A stretch of DNA of 64,000 nucleotides from Gluconobacter japonicus (GCF_002723975.1 NZ_BEWO01000006.1:62001-126000); one strand, 5' to 3'; positions 17,804-27,745 are shown, counted from the first letter of the stretch. The notes: generated from the letters alone by a model not told the origin. Numbers and translations are program-made.

Positions 17804-19099
17804 ATGACCCCCATCTCCTTTTCGACCTCGCAGGTTATTTTTGCTCTGGCAACCGGTGCGGGCCGTGCGGCCATTGCCATCATGCGCGCTAGCGGACCAG
17901 GAAGTGCGGAACTTCTCAAGAATCTCTGCGGCTCCCTCCCTGAACCTCGACGCGCCAGCCTTCGCAGCCTTCGTCATCAGGGCGAAGTTCTGGATCATGC
18001 CGTAGTTCTCTGGCTTCCGGGACCGAAATCCTACACCGGCGAAGACGGGTTTGAACTCCACCTTCACGCCGGACCAGCCGTTATTGCCCGCGTTGCGGAT
18101 GCTCTGACTGATCTGGGGGCGAGGCCTGCTGAACCAGGAGAATTCACCAAACGTGCGGTGCAAAAAGGTCGGCTGGATCTTCTTCAAGCCGAAGCCATTG
18201 CCGATCTGGTCGATTCCGAGACGGAAAGCCAGCGCAAGCAGGCACTTCAACAAGCAGATGGGGCTCTCAGTCGGTTATACGATGGCTGGGCGCAGCGACT
18301 ACGCCTTGTTTTAGCGCATCAGGAAGCTCTGATTGACTTCCCGGACGAAGACCTTCCTCCAGAAGTCGAGGAAACTCTTCTGGCTGAAATGTCAGCGCTC
18401 CATCACGAAATGTCCGCTCACTTGCAAGACAATCGCGGCGAACTGATGCGACAGGGGTTAACAGTCGTCATTGCAGGCTCTCCGAATGTTGGAAAATCCA
18501 GCCTTCTCAATGCCTTATCTGGTTATGATGCAGCAATCGTCACGCATCGCGCAGGAACAACACGAGACGCCATTGCCGTTGACTGGATTTTAAATGGTGT
18601 CCGCCTCCGACTGATCGACACAGCGGGACTTCGTGAGACGGAAGATGAGATCGAAGCAGAAGGTATCCGGCGCGCTTTGTTTCACGTGAAACAGGCGGAC
18701 GTCATTCTGCATTTAATTGGGCCAGACGAAACTACGGACGCTCTGTCTGACAATGAAATTGCGGTTCGTACAAAAATCGACATCGCATCTGCCCCGCCGA
18801 ACATGCTAGGCATCAGCACCCAGACAGGTGATGGATTGTCAGCACTTCGGTCCGTACTGACGGAACGGGTCTCAGCACTGACTGCTAGCGCCGGTGCACC
18901 GCCCCTGACCCGGGCACGTCATCGTGCAGGTATTCAGGAAGCCGTCACCCATCTGGAGCGCGCCCGGACTGCCACCTGGCCTGAATTGCGGGGCGAAGAG
19001 CTTCGCCTTTCCATGCAGGCTCTGGGGCGTCTGACGGGACGTGTTGATGTTGAATCCCTGCTCGATGCAATTTTCGGGCAGTTCTGTATCGGGAAGTAG
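17804..19099 (+). CDS. mnmE: tRNA modification GTPase MnmE (TrmE)
   Basis: The 431-residue protein works with MnmG to install carboxymethylaminomethyl groups at wobble uridine 34. It has the N-terminal folate-binding domain ([18 protein letters not shown]), helical domain and inserted G domain. The G domain has P-loop [10 protein letters not shown] near residue 225, HRAGTTRD and DTAGLRE. The C-terminal motif is CIGK. The ATG at 17804 has AAGGAG only one base upstream, unusually close, and the frame extends upstream to 17723 through the adhB terminator, so 17804 remains the best start. A parS site lies inside the gene. Confidence 0.95.
   Translation: MTPISFSTSQVIFALATGAGRAAIAIMRASGPGSAELLKNLCGSLPEPRRASLRSLRHQGEVLDHAVVLWLPGPKSYTGEDGFELHLHAGPAVIARVADALTDLGARPAEPGEFTKRAVQKGRLDLLQAEAIADLVDSETESQRKQALQQADGALSRLYDGWAQRLRLVLAHQEALIDFPDEDLPPEVEETLLAEMSALHHEMSAHLQDNRGELMRQGLTVVIAGSPNVGKSSLLNALSGYDAAIVTHRAGTTRDAIAVDWILNGVRLRLIDTAGLRETEDEIEAEGIRRALFHVKQADVILHLIGPDETTDALSDNEIAVRTKIDIASAPPNMLGISTQTGDGLSALRSVLTERVSALTASAGAPPLTRARHRAGIQEAVTHLERARTATWPELRGEELRLSMQALGRLTGRVDVESLLDAIFGQFCIGK
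18678..18693 (+). other. parS centromere site 1, inside mnmE
   Basis: The 16-mer TGTTTCACGTGAAACA is a perfect palindrome and an exact match to the universal parS consensus. It is read in frame by mnmE as part of LFHVKQ. It is the expected ParB loading site, 3.6 kb upstream of parB. Confidence 0.93.
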
Positions 19100-19102
19100 G
19101 TT

Positions 19103-20959
19103 TTGAGCGATTTCGATGTCATCGTGATCGGCGGCGGTCACGCCGGGTGCGAAGCAGCCGCAGCATCTGCGCGCTTTGGAGCCAGAACACTCCTGCTGAC
19201 CCACAAGCTCGAAACCATCGGAGCTATGTCCTGCAATCCTGCTATTGGCGGAATTGGCAAAGGCCATCTCGTGCGTGAAATCGACGCGCTGGATGGCTTG
19301 ATGGGCAAAGCTGCCGATCGCGCGGGTATCCATTTCAAACTGCTCAACCGTTCCAAAGGGCCAGCCGTTCACGGCCCCCGTGCACAGGCTGACCGTTCCC
19401 TTTACCGGACGGCCATTCAAACCCTTCTGGCAGAAACGCCCAACCTGACGATCATGGCTGGAGCTGTTGGGGATCTGATTGAAGAAAACGGACAGATCTG
19501 CGGTGTCATCTGCGAGGATGGCAGATCTTTTCATTGCGGTGCTGTTGTCCTGACAACGGGCACTTTTCTACGCGGTGTGATCCATGTCGGCCATGAGCAG
19601 CAACTTGCCGGGCGCATCGGTGAAGCCCCTGCCACGAAATTGGGGGAACGTCTGGAAGCCCTGAACCTCCGTATGGGCCGCCTTAAGACCGGCACACCAC
19701 CACGCATTGCCCGGGACAGCATCGACTGGGACAATCTGCCCGAAGATCGTGGTGACGACATCCCGGAACCTTTCAGTCCCCTGACGGATCGCATCACGAA
19801 CGACCAGGTCTCGTGCCGCATCAGCCAGACGACGTCAGAAACACACCGAATCATCAACGAGAACCTACATCGTTCTGCTATGTATGGTGGTGCGATTGCC
19901 GGGCGTGGTCCACGCTATTGCCCGTCAATTGAGGACAAGGTGGTCCGCTTCGCAGAGCGATCTTCCCATCAGGTTTTTCTGGAGCCCGAAGCACTTCCTG
20001 GCAATCCGGGCGGCGACCTCGTCTATCCGAACGGAATTAGCACCAGCCTTCCGGCGGACGTTCAGGCGCTCATGATCGCCTCCATGCCGGGTCTGGAAAA
20101 AGCCCGGATCGTGACTGCCGGATATGCCGTGGAATACGACTACGTCGATCCACGCGAACTTCTGCCATCGCTTCAGTTGCGTAGTCTGCCGGGTCTGTAT
20201 CTGGCGGGGCAGATCAACGGAACGACAGGCTATGAGGAAGCGGGGGCTCAAGGCCTTCTCGCCGGGCTGAACGCCGCCCGCGCGACAGCCGGAAACGATT
20301 CCCTCATTCTGGATCGGAGCGATGCGTATCTGGGCGTCATGATCGATGATCTGACGCTGCACGGCATCAGCGAGCCTTATCGCATGTTCACCTCCCGTGC
20401 CGAATACCGTCTGATCCTGCGCGCTGATAACGCCGACCTGCGCCTGACCCCGAAAGGTATGGATGCAGGCTGCGTTCTGGCAGAACGAGCCAACGCTTTT
20501 ACAGATATGAAGACCCAGATTGATGCGGCTATGGCTCAGGCCGCTTCGACAACATTCCTGCCCCAGACACTCAGAGAAGTCGGGTTTGAAGTCTCACTGG
20601 ATGGACGGCGTCGGAGCGTTCTCGATGTTCTGGCCAGTAATGGTGATCATTCCAGAGTTCTCGATCTAGCGCCTTGGTTCGCAGAATTGCCGCTTCGCAT
20701 CCGCCGTCATGTGGAAACAGAAGCCCGCTATGGTGGCTATCTGCACAGGCAGGACCGTGAGATCAAACAGCTTGCATCGGAAAGTGCCATCGTACTGCCA
20801 GACGATCTGGATTACACAGCCATTGGCGGCCTGAGTAACGAAATGCGCGAGCGTTTCACTCAGGCCCGACCGACCAGCTTTGCAGCCGCACAACGCGTTC
20901 GAGGCGTAACGCCTGCCGCGCTTGTTGCTCTGCTGGCTCATGTAAGGACCCTGTCATGA
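19103..20959 (+). CDS. mnmG: tRNA uridine 5-carboxymethylaminomethyl modification enzyme MnmG (GidA)
   Basis: This 618-residue FAD protein is the partner of MnmE. The FAD-binding motif [10 protein letters not shown] is at the N-terminus, with [24 protein letters not shown] near residue 45, the second signature [16 protein letters not shown] near 370, and the C-terminal helical domain. It starts with TTG at 19103, three bases after the mnmE stop, with a weak AAGTAGG ribosome binding site. The operon continues directly into rsmG. Confidence 0.96.
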   Translation: MSDFDVIVIGGGHAGCEAAAASARFGARTLLLTHKLETIGAMSCNPAIGGIGKGHLVREIDALDGLMGKAADRAGIHFKLLNRSKGPAVHGPRAQADRSLYRTAIQTLLAETPNLTIMAGAVGDLIEENGQICGVICEDGRSFHCGAVVLTTGTFLRGVIHVGHEQQLAGRIGEAPATKLGERLEALNLRMGRLKTGTPPRIARDSIDWDNLPEDRGDDIPEPFSPLTDRITNDQVSCRISQTTSETHRIINENLHRSAMYGGAIAGRGPRYCPSIEDKVVRFAERSSHQVFLEPEALPGNPGGDLVYPNGISTSLPADVQALMIASMPGLEKARIVTAGYAVEYDYVDPRELLPSLQLRSLPGLYLAGQINGTTGYEEAGAQGLLAGLNAARATAGNDSLILDRSDAYLGVMIDDLTLHGISEPYRMFTSRAEYRLILRADNADLRLTPKGMDAGCVLAERANAFTDMKTQIDAAMAQAASTTFLPQTLREVGFEVSLDGRRRSVLDVLASNGDHSRVLDLAPWFAELPLRIRRHVETEARYGGYLHRQDREIKQLASESAIVLPDDLDYTAIGGLSNEMRERFTQARPTSFAAAQRVRGVTPAALVALLAHVRTLS

Positions 20960-21537
20960 CCACCGTTTCACGTGAAACGCAGGACAGACTGGAGCGCTTC
21001 GCTGATCTGCTCGTGCAGTGGAATGCGAAGATTAATCTGGTCAGTCCGAAAGATTTAGGCCAACTCTGGCCCCGCCATATTCAGGACAGCCTGCAACTCG
21101 CAGACCAGATCCCCCAAGGCGCCACCATTACAGATCTCGGCTCTGGTGGCGGCTTTCCGGGTGTCATTCTGGCCATCGCGACGGGTAATCCGGTTACGCT
21201 GATTGAATCCGATCAGAGGAAATGCGCGTTCCTTCGGGAGGCTGGCCGTATCTGCGAAGCCAATGTCACTGTTCTTCCCAAAAGAATTGAAGCGGCCAAT
21301 CCTCCAGAAGCAGATATCATCACAGCTCGCGCACTGGCTCCATTGGTCAAACTGCTCGGCTGGGCGCGGCCTCTGCTGAAAGAAAACGGATTTTGTCTGT
21401 TTCTCAAGGGTATAAAGGCACAGGATGAGTTGACCGAGGCAAGCCGTGACTGGCACATGACATCTACCATTCTTCCCAGCCGCACCGACCCCGGCGGAGC
21501 CATCATCAAGGTCAGTGATTTCAAGCGTGTCGTCTAA
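20956..21537 (+). CDS. rsmG: 16S rRNA (guanine-N7) methyltransferase RsmG (GidB)
   Basis: This 193-residue SAM-dependent enzyme methylates G527 of 16S rRNA. The SAM motif [11 protein letters not shown] is near residue 57, and the N-terminal region has [15 protein letters not shown]. Its ATG overlaps the mnmG stop by four bases. The first codons (VSRET) carry a parS site, so the N-terminus is shaped by a DNA-level constraint. Confidence 0.95.
   Translation: MTTVSRETQDRLERFADLLVQWNAKINLVSPKDLGQLWPRHIQDSLQLADQIPQGATITDLGSGGGFPGVILAIATGNPVTLIESDQRKCAFLREAGRICEANVTVLPKRIEAANPPEADIITARALAPLVKLLGWARPLLKENGFCLFLKGIKAQDELTEASRDWHMTSTILPSRTDPGGAIIKVSDFKRVV
20964..20979 (+). other. parS centromere site 2, at the start of rsmG
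   Basis: CGTTTCACGTGAAACG is a perfect 16-bp palindrome with the invariant GTTTCACGTGAAAC core of parS. It lies nine bases into rsmG, 2.3 kb from the first site. Confidence 0.92.
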
Positions 21538-22327
21538 TTCCGTATCCCCCACCACTCGTATCATTGCCGTCACCAACCAGAAAGGTGGTGTTGGCAAAAC
21601 CACGACCACAATCAATCTGGCCGCTGCGCTGGCACGGAAACAGCGCGTCCTGCTCGTTGATCTGGACCCACAGGGCAATGCCTCGACCGGATTAGGCATC
21701 GAGTATGATCAGCGGAATGTCGGCACATATGCTGCTCTGATGCAGGAAGCAGAGCCACATGCCCTTGCTCAGCCGACCGAGTTCGAGAATCTTTCGATCA
21801 TCACAGCCAATAACGAACTGGCTGGTGCCGAACTGGAGATGATTGCAGATGAGCGGCGGGAATATCGTCTCCGCGATGCGCTCCGCGCCCTTGAAGGCGA
21901 TTACGACACCATCCTGATCGATTGCCCTCCCAGCCTTGGCCTCCTGACGCTGAACGCTCTGGTTGCAGCCGACAGTGTGCTAGTTCCCCTTCAGTGTGAG
22001 TTCTTTGCGCTCGAAGGAATCAGTCAACTTGTCCGCACCATTGACCGTGTGCGGCGTGCTTTCAATGCAGATCTGCATCTCGAAGGCATTGTTCTGACAA
22101 TGTATGATCGACGAAATAACCTTTCAGAACTCGTCGCACAGGATGCACGAGGGTTCTTCGGAGACCAGGTTCTCGAAACGCTGATCCCGAGAAATATCCG
22201 TATTTCCGAAGCTCAGAGCCACGGCAGTCCGGTGCTGAATTATGATGCACGCTCCACAGGCGCAGTCGCCTATGTGGCACTTGCAGACGAACTTCTGAAG
22301 CGAACCGAGAACAGGACAAAGGCGTAA
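21515..22327 (+). CDS. parA: Chromosome partitioning ATPase ParA (Soj)
   Basis: This 270-residue protein is a deviant Walker ATPase that drives segregation of ParB-parS complexes on the nucleoid. The Walker A motif NQKGGVGKTTT is near residue 22, followed by LLVDLDPQGNAS and the Walker B region ILIDCPPSLG. The start is a GTG at 21515 or 21527, both inside the end of rsmG; the upstream one has AAGG close by. Chromosomal rather than plasmid type is indicated by the mnmE-mnmG-rsmG context. Confidence 0.95.
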   Translation: MISSVSSNSVSPTTRIIAVTNQKGGVGKTTTTINLAAALARKQRVLLVDLDPQGNASTGLGIEYDQRNVGTYAALMQEAEPHALAQPTEFENLSIITANNELAGAELEMIADERREYRLRDALRALEGDYDTILIDCPPSLGLLTLNALVAADSVLVPLQCEFFALEGISQLVRTIDRVRRAFNADLHLEGIVLTMYDRRNNLSELVAQDARGFFGDQVLETLIPRNIRISEAQSHGSPVLNYDARSTGAVAYVALADELLKRTENRTKA

Positions 22328-22333
22328 GCTGCG

Positions 22334-23212
22334 ATGGCCAAAAAGGACACTTCCCCGCGCCTCGGTCGTGGACTTGCAGCCCTGCTGGGGGACCAAGCCC
22401 CTCAACTTGCCCGCACAACACGCGCCAATACTCCAGTGCAGCAGCATACCTCCCTACCCGTCGATGTGCTGGAACCAAGTCCCTTTCAGCCACGTCAGGA
22501 CATGAACCCCGAGCGCCTGGAAGAACTGGCCAATTCCATTCGCTCTAGAGGCATTCTTCAGCCTCTTCTGGTTCGACCAGACCCTATCAATCCGGAACGC
22601 TATCAGATCATCGCCGGTGAGCGTCGCTGGCGTGCGTCGCAGCTTGCGGGACTGCACAGTGTGCCGGTCCATGTGCGTCAGTTGGATGATACGGATGCCA
22701 TGGCTGCGGCACTGGTCGAGAACCTTCAGCGCGCAGACCTGAACCCGATCGAAGAAGCTGAAGGGCTCCAGCGTCTCCTTAATGATTATACGCTAACGCA
22801 GGAAGAGCTGGCCGGCGCTGTTGGCAAATCCCGCCCACACATCACCAACACGATGCGCCTGCTTAACCTTCCTTCCGAAGTGCGCGCCTATGTGCGTCAA
22901 GGCGCGTTAACTGCCGGTCACGCTCGTGCCCTGCTGGGTCACCCTGACCCAGTGGCTGCCGCCAAGATCGTTCTGGAAAAAGGCCTGAACGTCCGACAGA
23001 CTGAAGCACTTGCAGCCGAGAAATCGGACAAGAAGCTTGCCCCCAAAAGCCGCCGGAATGCTGAAATTGTTCAGATCGAAGAAGACCTCGCTCTTCGTCT
23101 TGGCCTGAAAGTTCATATTTCCTACGATGGTAAAAAAGGCGGCTCACTCAAGATCGATTATCGGTCTCTCGAACAATTCGAGAGCCTCATGCGACTTTTG
23201 AATCGGTCTTAA
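22334..23212 (+). CDS. parB: Chromosome partitioning protein ParB (Spo0J)
   Basis: This 292-residue protein binds parS and spreads as a CTP-dependent clamp. The CTPase region shows SPFQPRQ and the motifs GERRWRA and ENLQRADLNPIEEA. The helix-turn-helix follows (TQEELAGAVGKSRPHITNTMRLLNLP). A Lys-rich linker and a C-terminal dimerisation segment complete it. It lies six bases after parA and is closed by a long stem-loop. Confidence 0.95.
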   Translation: MAKKDTSPRLGRGLAALLGDQAPQLARTTRANTPVQQHTSLPVDVLEPSPFQPRQDMNPERLEELANSIRSRGILQPLLVRPDPINPERYQIIAGERRWRASQLAGLHSVPVHVRQLDDTDAMAAALVENLQRADLNPIEEAEGLQRLLNDYTLTQEELAGAVGKSRPHITNTMRLLNLPSEVRAYVRQGALTAGHARALLGHPDPVAAAKIVLEKGLNVRQTEALAAEKSDKKLAPKSRRNAEIVQIEEDLALRLGLKVHISYDGKKGGSLKIDYRSLEQFESLMRLLNRS

Positions 23213-23225
23213 GCTACTGTTTTGT

Positions 23226-23266
23226 GAGGGATTTTCAGATTTATTTGTTTTTCCTGAAAATCCCTC
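23226..23266 (+). terminator. Stem-loop after parB
   Basis: A perfect 13-bp inverted repeat (GAGGGATTTTCAG / CTGAAAATCCCTC) encloses a 15-nt T-rich loop just after parB. It is the probable end of the mnmE-parB transcription unit. Confidence 0.65.
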
Positions 23267-23296
23267 TTGCACAACCCACGGAGTTCGCTCTATAAC
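23267..23296 (+). promoter_or_regulatory. Sigma-70-type promoter of tRNA-Lys
   Basis: A -35 box TTGCAC (23267-23272) and a -10 box TATAAC (23291-23296) are separated by 18 bp. Transcription would begin near 23303, at the left arm of the inverted repeat that brackets the tRNA. Confidence 0.8.
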
Positions 23297-23303
23297 GCGC
23301 CTC

Positions 23304-23424
<121 letters not shown>

Positions 23425-23499
23425 ATCTGCGCTTTTTAGATGATCTCAGCGGTGCCTAAACCGTCTTCCAGATCAGGGTCTATATCCACCCTAAAGATC

Positions 23500-23528
23500 T
23501 TCCGGACTCAATCCGGACTCATCTGAAA
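23500..23528 (+). repeat. 29-bp direct repeat, left copy, containing two TCCGGACTCA units
   Basis: The block contains CGGACTCAATCCGGACTC. It recurs with one mismatch at 37644-37672 inside the right end. A related copy lies just outside the element at 37921-37938. Confidence 0.7.
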
Positions 23529-23783
23529 AATATTGGCCGCTTTCGCTGTCATGCTGTGAGCAGCAACAACAACAACACAAACCCGATTCCTGATTTATGC
23601 AGAAAGTGCCTCTTACCAGGGTGCGAACTACCCCCGGACGGCAAACCCTCCAGGAGGGACCCAACATTTTCCGGATTACCGCCTGATCCTGCTGGCCCTG
23701 CCCCTCCCTTTTTTCAGATCCATGCACAAAACGCATACCTCTGAGGTCTCTGCTTCTGCCTTTCTTACCCTTGCCCTGAAAAC

Positions 23784-23939
23784 GGTGTTAAAGGTGTTAG
23801 GGTGTTATTCGACCGATAAACATCTGTTTTATAACAGTTTTCCAATAACACCTTTCATAGTTCAGGCGTAACACCTTCTAAAAGGTGTTATTGGCTCTTA
23901 AGGCTATTCCGCAGAAAACTGGGGTTTTTCTTTAACACC
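23784..23939. repeat. Left cluster of seven GGTGTTA / TAACACC words (candidate integrase arm sites)
   Basis: GGTGTTA occurs at 23784, 23793, 23801 and 23884. Its complement TAACACC occurs at 23846, 23869 and 23933. Spacing of the first two is 9 bp. The same word clusters at the right end, next to the integrase gene. The rest of 23425-24073 contains no convincing gene. Confidence 0.7.
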
Positions 23940-24073
23940 TCCCAAACGCGCCCATCCGCATATGCCAGCCTCAAAAGGTAGCGATATGCGCTTAATGCAT
24001 AGGGAGGCAAAAAACGCGGGAAGGAAACTTCCTGCGCTGCCCGCGCAGACCAGACACCCGGACCGCAGCAGGC

Positions 24074-24622
24074 TCAGAGATCAGCAGATAGAATGCGATA
24101 GACACTGGCCCTACCAATGCCGAGACGCTTGGCTATCTCAGCAGGCCCGATTCCCTCATCTCTCAGCTTCCTCACCACGTCAGCATCAATCGAGGACTTG
24201 CGGCCGGTATAGACGCCACGTTCTTTAGCGGCCTTGATCCCTTCTAGCTGACGCTCACGCCGCAGGTTCGTCTCGAACTCTGCGAACACACCCAACATGT
24301 CCAGGAACGCCTTGCCCGCTGCTGTGGTCGTATCCACTGGCTGCTCCGTACAGCGCAAAGCCGCGCCCTTGTCTTTGAGCGTGTGCATGATGGTTTGCAA
24401 ATCCGCAATGGATCGAGCGAGGCGATCAATCCGTGTCACCACCAGCACGTCCCCTGCCTGTAAGAAAGCGAGCAGGGTTTGCAGCTCTCGACGCCCGGCG
24501 GTCGAAGTTCCTGACACCTTCTCGGAACGAATAACCTGACACCCAGCCGCTTTGAGAGCCTGCTCCTGAATTGTCAGATCCTGATCGGTGGTGCTGACGC
24601 GGGCGTAACCTAGATAGCTCAT
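24074..24622 (-). CDS. Serine recombinase (resolvase/invertase)
   Basis: This 182-residue protein has the full small serine-recombinase layout: catalytic Ser in YARVSTTDQ near residue 10, and the conserved RIDRLARS and GVFAEFETNLRRERQ segments. A C-terminal helix-turn-helix follows (GPAEIAKRLGIGRASVYRIL). It is intact and could resolve dimers of the excised element or invert DNA. The 180 bp upstream hold a repeat array that may be its res site. Confidence 0.93.
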   Translation of the reverse strand: MSYLGYARVSTTDQDLTIQEQALKAAGCQVIRSEKVSGTSTAGRRELQTLLAFLQAGDVLVVTRIDRLARSIADLQTIMHTLKDKGAALRCTEQPVDTTTAAGKAFLDMLGVFAEFETNLRRERQLEGIKAAKERGVYTGRKSSIDADVVRKLRDEGIGPAEIAKRLGIGRASVYRILSADL

Positions 24623-24637
24623 ATGGCGGTTCCAAGT

Positions 24638-24764
24638 GTCTCGTTTGGGTCTAGATCTTTCTCATAGAATGTCTCATATGAAAAAATCAACCCAAATGAG
24701 ACAAGGAAATCCGCCAATCCCGTGTCTCACAAAAACGTCTCGTATCGGTATACTCAAAAGAGAC
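24638..24764. promoter_or_regulatory. res-like repeat region upstream of the resolvase gene
   Basis: Six copies of GTCTC/GAGAC occur in 127 bp, starting at 24638, 24671, 24698, 24724, 24737 and 24760. Two of them form a 13-bp inverted repeat with one mismatch (24638-24650 with 24690-24702). Position directly before a resolvase gene is typical of res sites. No gene lies in 24623-24807. Confidence 0.5.
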
Positions 24765-24807
24765 ACCCTGAACTCATGCGTCCAGCGCATGGCGAAAGGA
24801 GACCGCC

Positions 24808-26721
24808 TCAGCGGTCCCCCTCTTCCGTTCCCAGAATAGAAGCCTTCACCTCATACGCCCGGATATTGCGATGGCCCGGCGGAGAAATGACAGTCGAGTT
24901 CTTGTTCTTGCCAGGCATGAGATAGCCCGTCTCAATCAACGTCTGTGTAGCATTGCGTCGGTTCAACCCTGATAGAGCTTCGGACATTCCCTCTGCTGTC
25001 AGGAAGTAACGCCACTCATGCTTCCCTTCCTCACCTATCATCCATCGCTTCCAGCCTGCCCGGTTCTGCGTCCGGAACCGTTCGCCCGGCGGCTGGCTCT
25101 CTTCTGACTGCGCCGCATCTGCTTGGACAGGATCGACCCAGCGTTCAAACCGGGCTTCACCATTCTTGGCAATGAAGTCTCGCACCTGGGCAACAGCCTG
25201 TTCATCCTCACGCCGTCCAACTGTTCCGCGCTCTGCCAGCCATGCAGTGAAACAGATCTCCGCCATCACGCCGGGCGTGTCATTGTCCCAGCCTGTCAGA
25301 CCGTATTCCGTCGCAAGTTCTCCGCCTGCTGCTACCATCGCAAACCGTGCAGCCACACTGCGCACTTGTCCCGATGCCTCAGGATAGGACTGCAACCACT
25401 GAGCCGTCAGATCCGCCATACGACCGCGCAACCGATCCTGTATGGCGTCATTCCCTTTCATCCGCAGTTCATCCGTAAGCTTCGCCAAGAAGGCTCGTAG
25501 CGGCGCGCCATAATACTGCCCTGTGACAACTCGCAGATGACGGGCGAAAGCGTCTGGCGTGTCATGGTCATGCACGTCTTCAAACAATCCACGGCCATGC
25601 CCGGCGTCTGCTGGCAGATCGGCAAACCGCACCTCTTGTCCAGCCTTTGTCGCCTTTCCGGCTTCACGGTTGAGATCCGCAAGCCCCAGCTCGCCGGTGG
25701 ACAGGAACAGAATGCGAAACCGAGCCACGGTCCGCGCTCCACCCGTCCGAGAAGCACGCGCCTTGCCCTGCCCGTTACTTAGCAGATAGGCAATCTCACC
25801 AGCCTCACGCGGGTCCAACTGCCCAATCTCGTCCAATGGCAGCAACACATCACAGGACGCCAAGGCCGTGCTCTCGATACCGTTGGACGTAGAACGCCAG
25901 GAGCGAATGTAACCCCCTGCCCCGCTCTGAGGTGTGCCTCCACACACAGAGGCCGCCACGCGCAAGGCCGTAGACTTACCCAGACGACTAGAACCCTTGA
26001 AGGAGATGCCGCCGCCCTCTTCACCCAACAGCCCCAGAAGAGGCGCAGCAAAGGCACACGAGGCCGCGAAGATTAGACGGCTGTTTTTCATGCACAGCGC
26101 ACCAATCTGGAGTTTCCAATCTTCTACGCTGCCTGAAACCCCAAACAGAGACGCTTCACGATCCAGCGTCTGCAACACCACGCGCTCAGAAGTTTCACCC
26201 AGCGTTTCATCAGGCAGAACAAACACATCCCCACCCCCGAAACGATGCCAGCCGATCTTCGTCACACTTCTCGCACGTTGCGAACTCTGCAAACTCGCCA
26301 GCCACTCCAGGAACGCGGCCTTGGCTTTCGGCCCGGCGCCAAGTGTCAGACCACCATCAGCCAAACGGCTTCGGATCTCATTGCCATCACCAGCAAACAA
26401 TGCACGCGCAAAAGCTTCCTCATGCCGGTGACCATCACGATCATGCCAAGCCAGGAGAAGCCCCCAGTTCTGTCCAGCTTCATCGCGTGATTCTCCCAAC
26501 ACCTCGACAGGTCCGCAGATGAAGTATGGAGCGCCATCCCCGGCCCGGCGCCAGATCCCACTATCCAGATAAAGAAACCGCCGGTCCTCACTAACCTCCT
26601 GCTGTTTTGCGTCGTTTCGTCCCATTACCGGAAGTTGGAACACCGTGGCGTTCTCAATTCCCTTGCGAATATCAGACCGGCCGCTCTGACTTCCCGTCTG
26701 TGTCTTTTCCCCGGAGGACAT
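24808..26721 (-). CDS. DUF927 domain protein, replication helicase-like ATPase
   Basis: The 637-residue protein contains the DUF927 ATPase: Walker A GSSRLGKST near residue 245, then a Walker B-like LLPLDEIGQLD, with SNGQGKARASRTGG downstream. DUF927 proteins accompany Toprim primases in phages, satellites and plasmids and are thought to unwind DNA at replication start. MSSGEK at 26721 is chosen because GGAG lies nine bases upstream; it overlaps the primase end by 50 bp. A start at 26736 is possible, and the frame extends to 26838. Confidence 0.85.
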   Translation of the reverse strand: MSSGEKTQTGSQSGRSDIRKGIENATVFQLPVMGRNDAKQQEVSEDRRFLYLDSGIWRRAGDGAPYFICGPVEVLGESRDEAGQNWGLLLAWHDRDGHRHEEAFARALFAGDGNEIRSRLADGGLTLGAGPKAKAAFLEWLASLQSSQRARSVTKIGWHRFGGGDVFVLPDETLGETSERVVLQTLDREASLFGVSGSVEDWKLQIGALCMKNSRLIFAASCAFAAPLLGLLGEEGGGISFKGSSRLGKSTALRVAASVCGGTPQSGAGGYIRSWRSTSNGIESTALASCDVLLPLDEIGQLDPREAGEIAYLLSNGQGKARASRTGGARTVARFRILFLSTGELGLADLNREAGKATKAGQEVRFADLPADAGHGRGLFEDVHDHDTPDAFARHLRVVTGQYYGAPLRAFLAKLTDELRMKGNDAIQDRLRGRMADLTAQWLQSYPEASGQVRSVAARFAMVAAGGELATEYGLTGWDNDTPGVMAEICFTAWLAERGTVGRREDEQAVAQVRDFIAKNGEARFERWVDPVQADAAQSEESQPPGERFRTQNRAGWKRWMIGEEGKHEWRYFLTAEGMSEALSGLNRRNATQTLIETGYLMPGKNKNSTVISPPGHRNIRAYEVKASILGTEEGDR

Positions 26722-27745
26722 CGTTCCAGTCTCCATGTACGATTTCAGGCATGGCGAGCCGAACAGTGCGGCCCTGCGATGCGAATTTCTTGAGAGCGGC
26801 TTCCAGAGCGCGGCGGGCTTTTTCATTCCCGCTGTCATTGTCGGCCGCGATGATGATATTTTTGAGCGCGTCCGGCAGAGTGACGGCAGCCATGTTGCTC
26901 AGCGAGACCGCAGACAACACACGGAACTCAGGACAGGCCACAGCCACGGACAGCGCTGTTTCAATGCCTTCCGCGATAACCGTCACGTCATCGTCTGGAG
27001 CTACACCCAACGCCTTGCCAGAGGCTCCACGCCACAAGCGCACGCATCCGCCCGCGAACGATCCCAGCACCTTCTTGGCGTTCTGAAGATCAGCCTTGGC
27101 CCATTGGCCGCCGGGCATCTGACCCAGCCACGTCCGATGAACGGCCACCAGCTTTCCGGATGGGCCACAGATGGCCGCAATCATGGCTGGAAGCGGTCTC
27201 TGCACTTCCCCACACCAGACAGACGGATTGAAACGTAGCGCACCAGGAGCACGCCCAAGCTCACGCAGAACAATCCCGCGCCCGGCGAGATAAGCCTCTA
27301 CTGGCGTTCCTGCGATACCAGGTGCCGTGTCATGCCATAGCCGACGCGCAGAAGCCCGCTTCCGCTGGGCCTCCTGATCCAGTTCATCGTTCCGCCTATC
27401 TGGAACAGGCTGCCTCCGTTCAGGAGCACGGAAAGTCGGTGCAGAACCATCACCCAGCCCCAGCCAACTGACAGCCCATTTCATGGCTTCTTTCCGCTCA
27501 CCACTGAACAGGACAGCCGCTACCAGATCCAACGCATCCCCGCGCTCGCCTGAACTGAAGTCACACCAGATGCCTGCACGAGAACCATTCAGATGAACGG
27601 CAAGGCTTTGGCCTTTCTCACCAGCCAGAGACCCACAACGCCATTCCGCTCCGTCCTTCCGGCCGTTCGGCAGCAACTCACGCACCAGAATGCCAATACG
27701 TTCCGCCAGCATCCGTGAGAGTGTGCCCGCGTCATGCTGCCTCAT
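26672..27745 (-). CDS. Toprim-domain primase-like protein
   Basis: This 357-residue protein has an N-terminal region resembling the zinc-free phage primase module (LAVHLNGSRAGIWCDFSSGERGDALDLVAAVL). A Toprim domain near residue 250 shows VTVIAEGIETALSVAVACPE and IIAADNDSGN, the acidic metal-binding residues. It probably primes replication of the excised element together with the DUF927 protein. Its start overlaps the stop of the next upstream gene by four bases. Confidence 0.85.
   Translation of the reverse strand: MRQHDAGTLSRMLAERIGILVRELLPNGRKDGAEWRCGSLAGEKGQSLAVHLNGSRAGIWCDFSSGERGDALDLVAAVLFSGERKEAMKWAVSWLGLGDGSAPTFRAPERRQPVPDRRNDELDQEAQRKRASARRLWHDTAPGIAGTPVEAYLAGRGIVLRELGRAPGALRFNPSVWCGEVQRPLPAMIAAICGPSGKLVAVHRTWLGQMPGGQWAKADLQNAKKVLGSFAGGCVRLWRGASGKALGVAPDDDVTVIAEGIETALSVAVACPEFRVLSAVSLSNMAAVTLPDALKNIIIAADNDSGNEKARRALEAALKKFASQGRTVRLAMPEIVHGDWNDVLRGKDTDGKSERPV

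Noticed and set aside
23784-23939. CRISPR array suggested by repeated short words
   Set aside because: The repeated unit is only 7 bp, occurs in both orientations and has no uniform spacers or cas genes; arm sites fit better.
26607-27238. Plus-strand open frames opposite the primase and DUF927 genes
   Set aside because: They overlap well-supported minus-strand genes, have no ribosome binding sites and encode low-complexity Arg/Ser-rich sequence.
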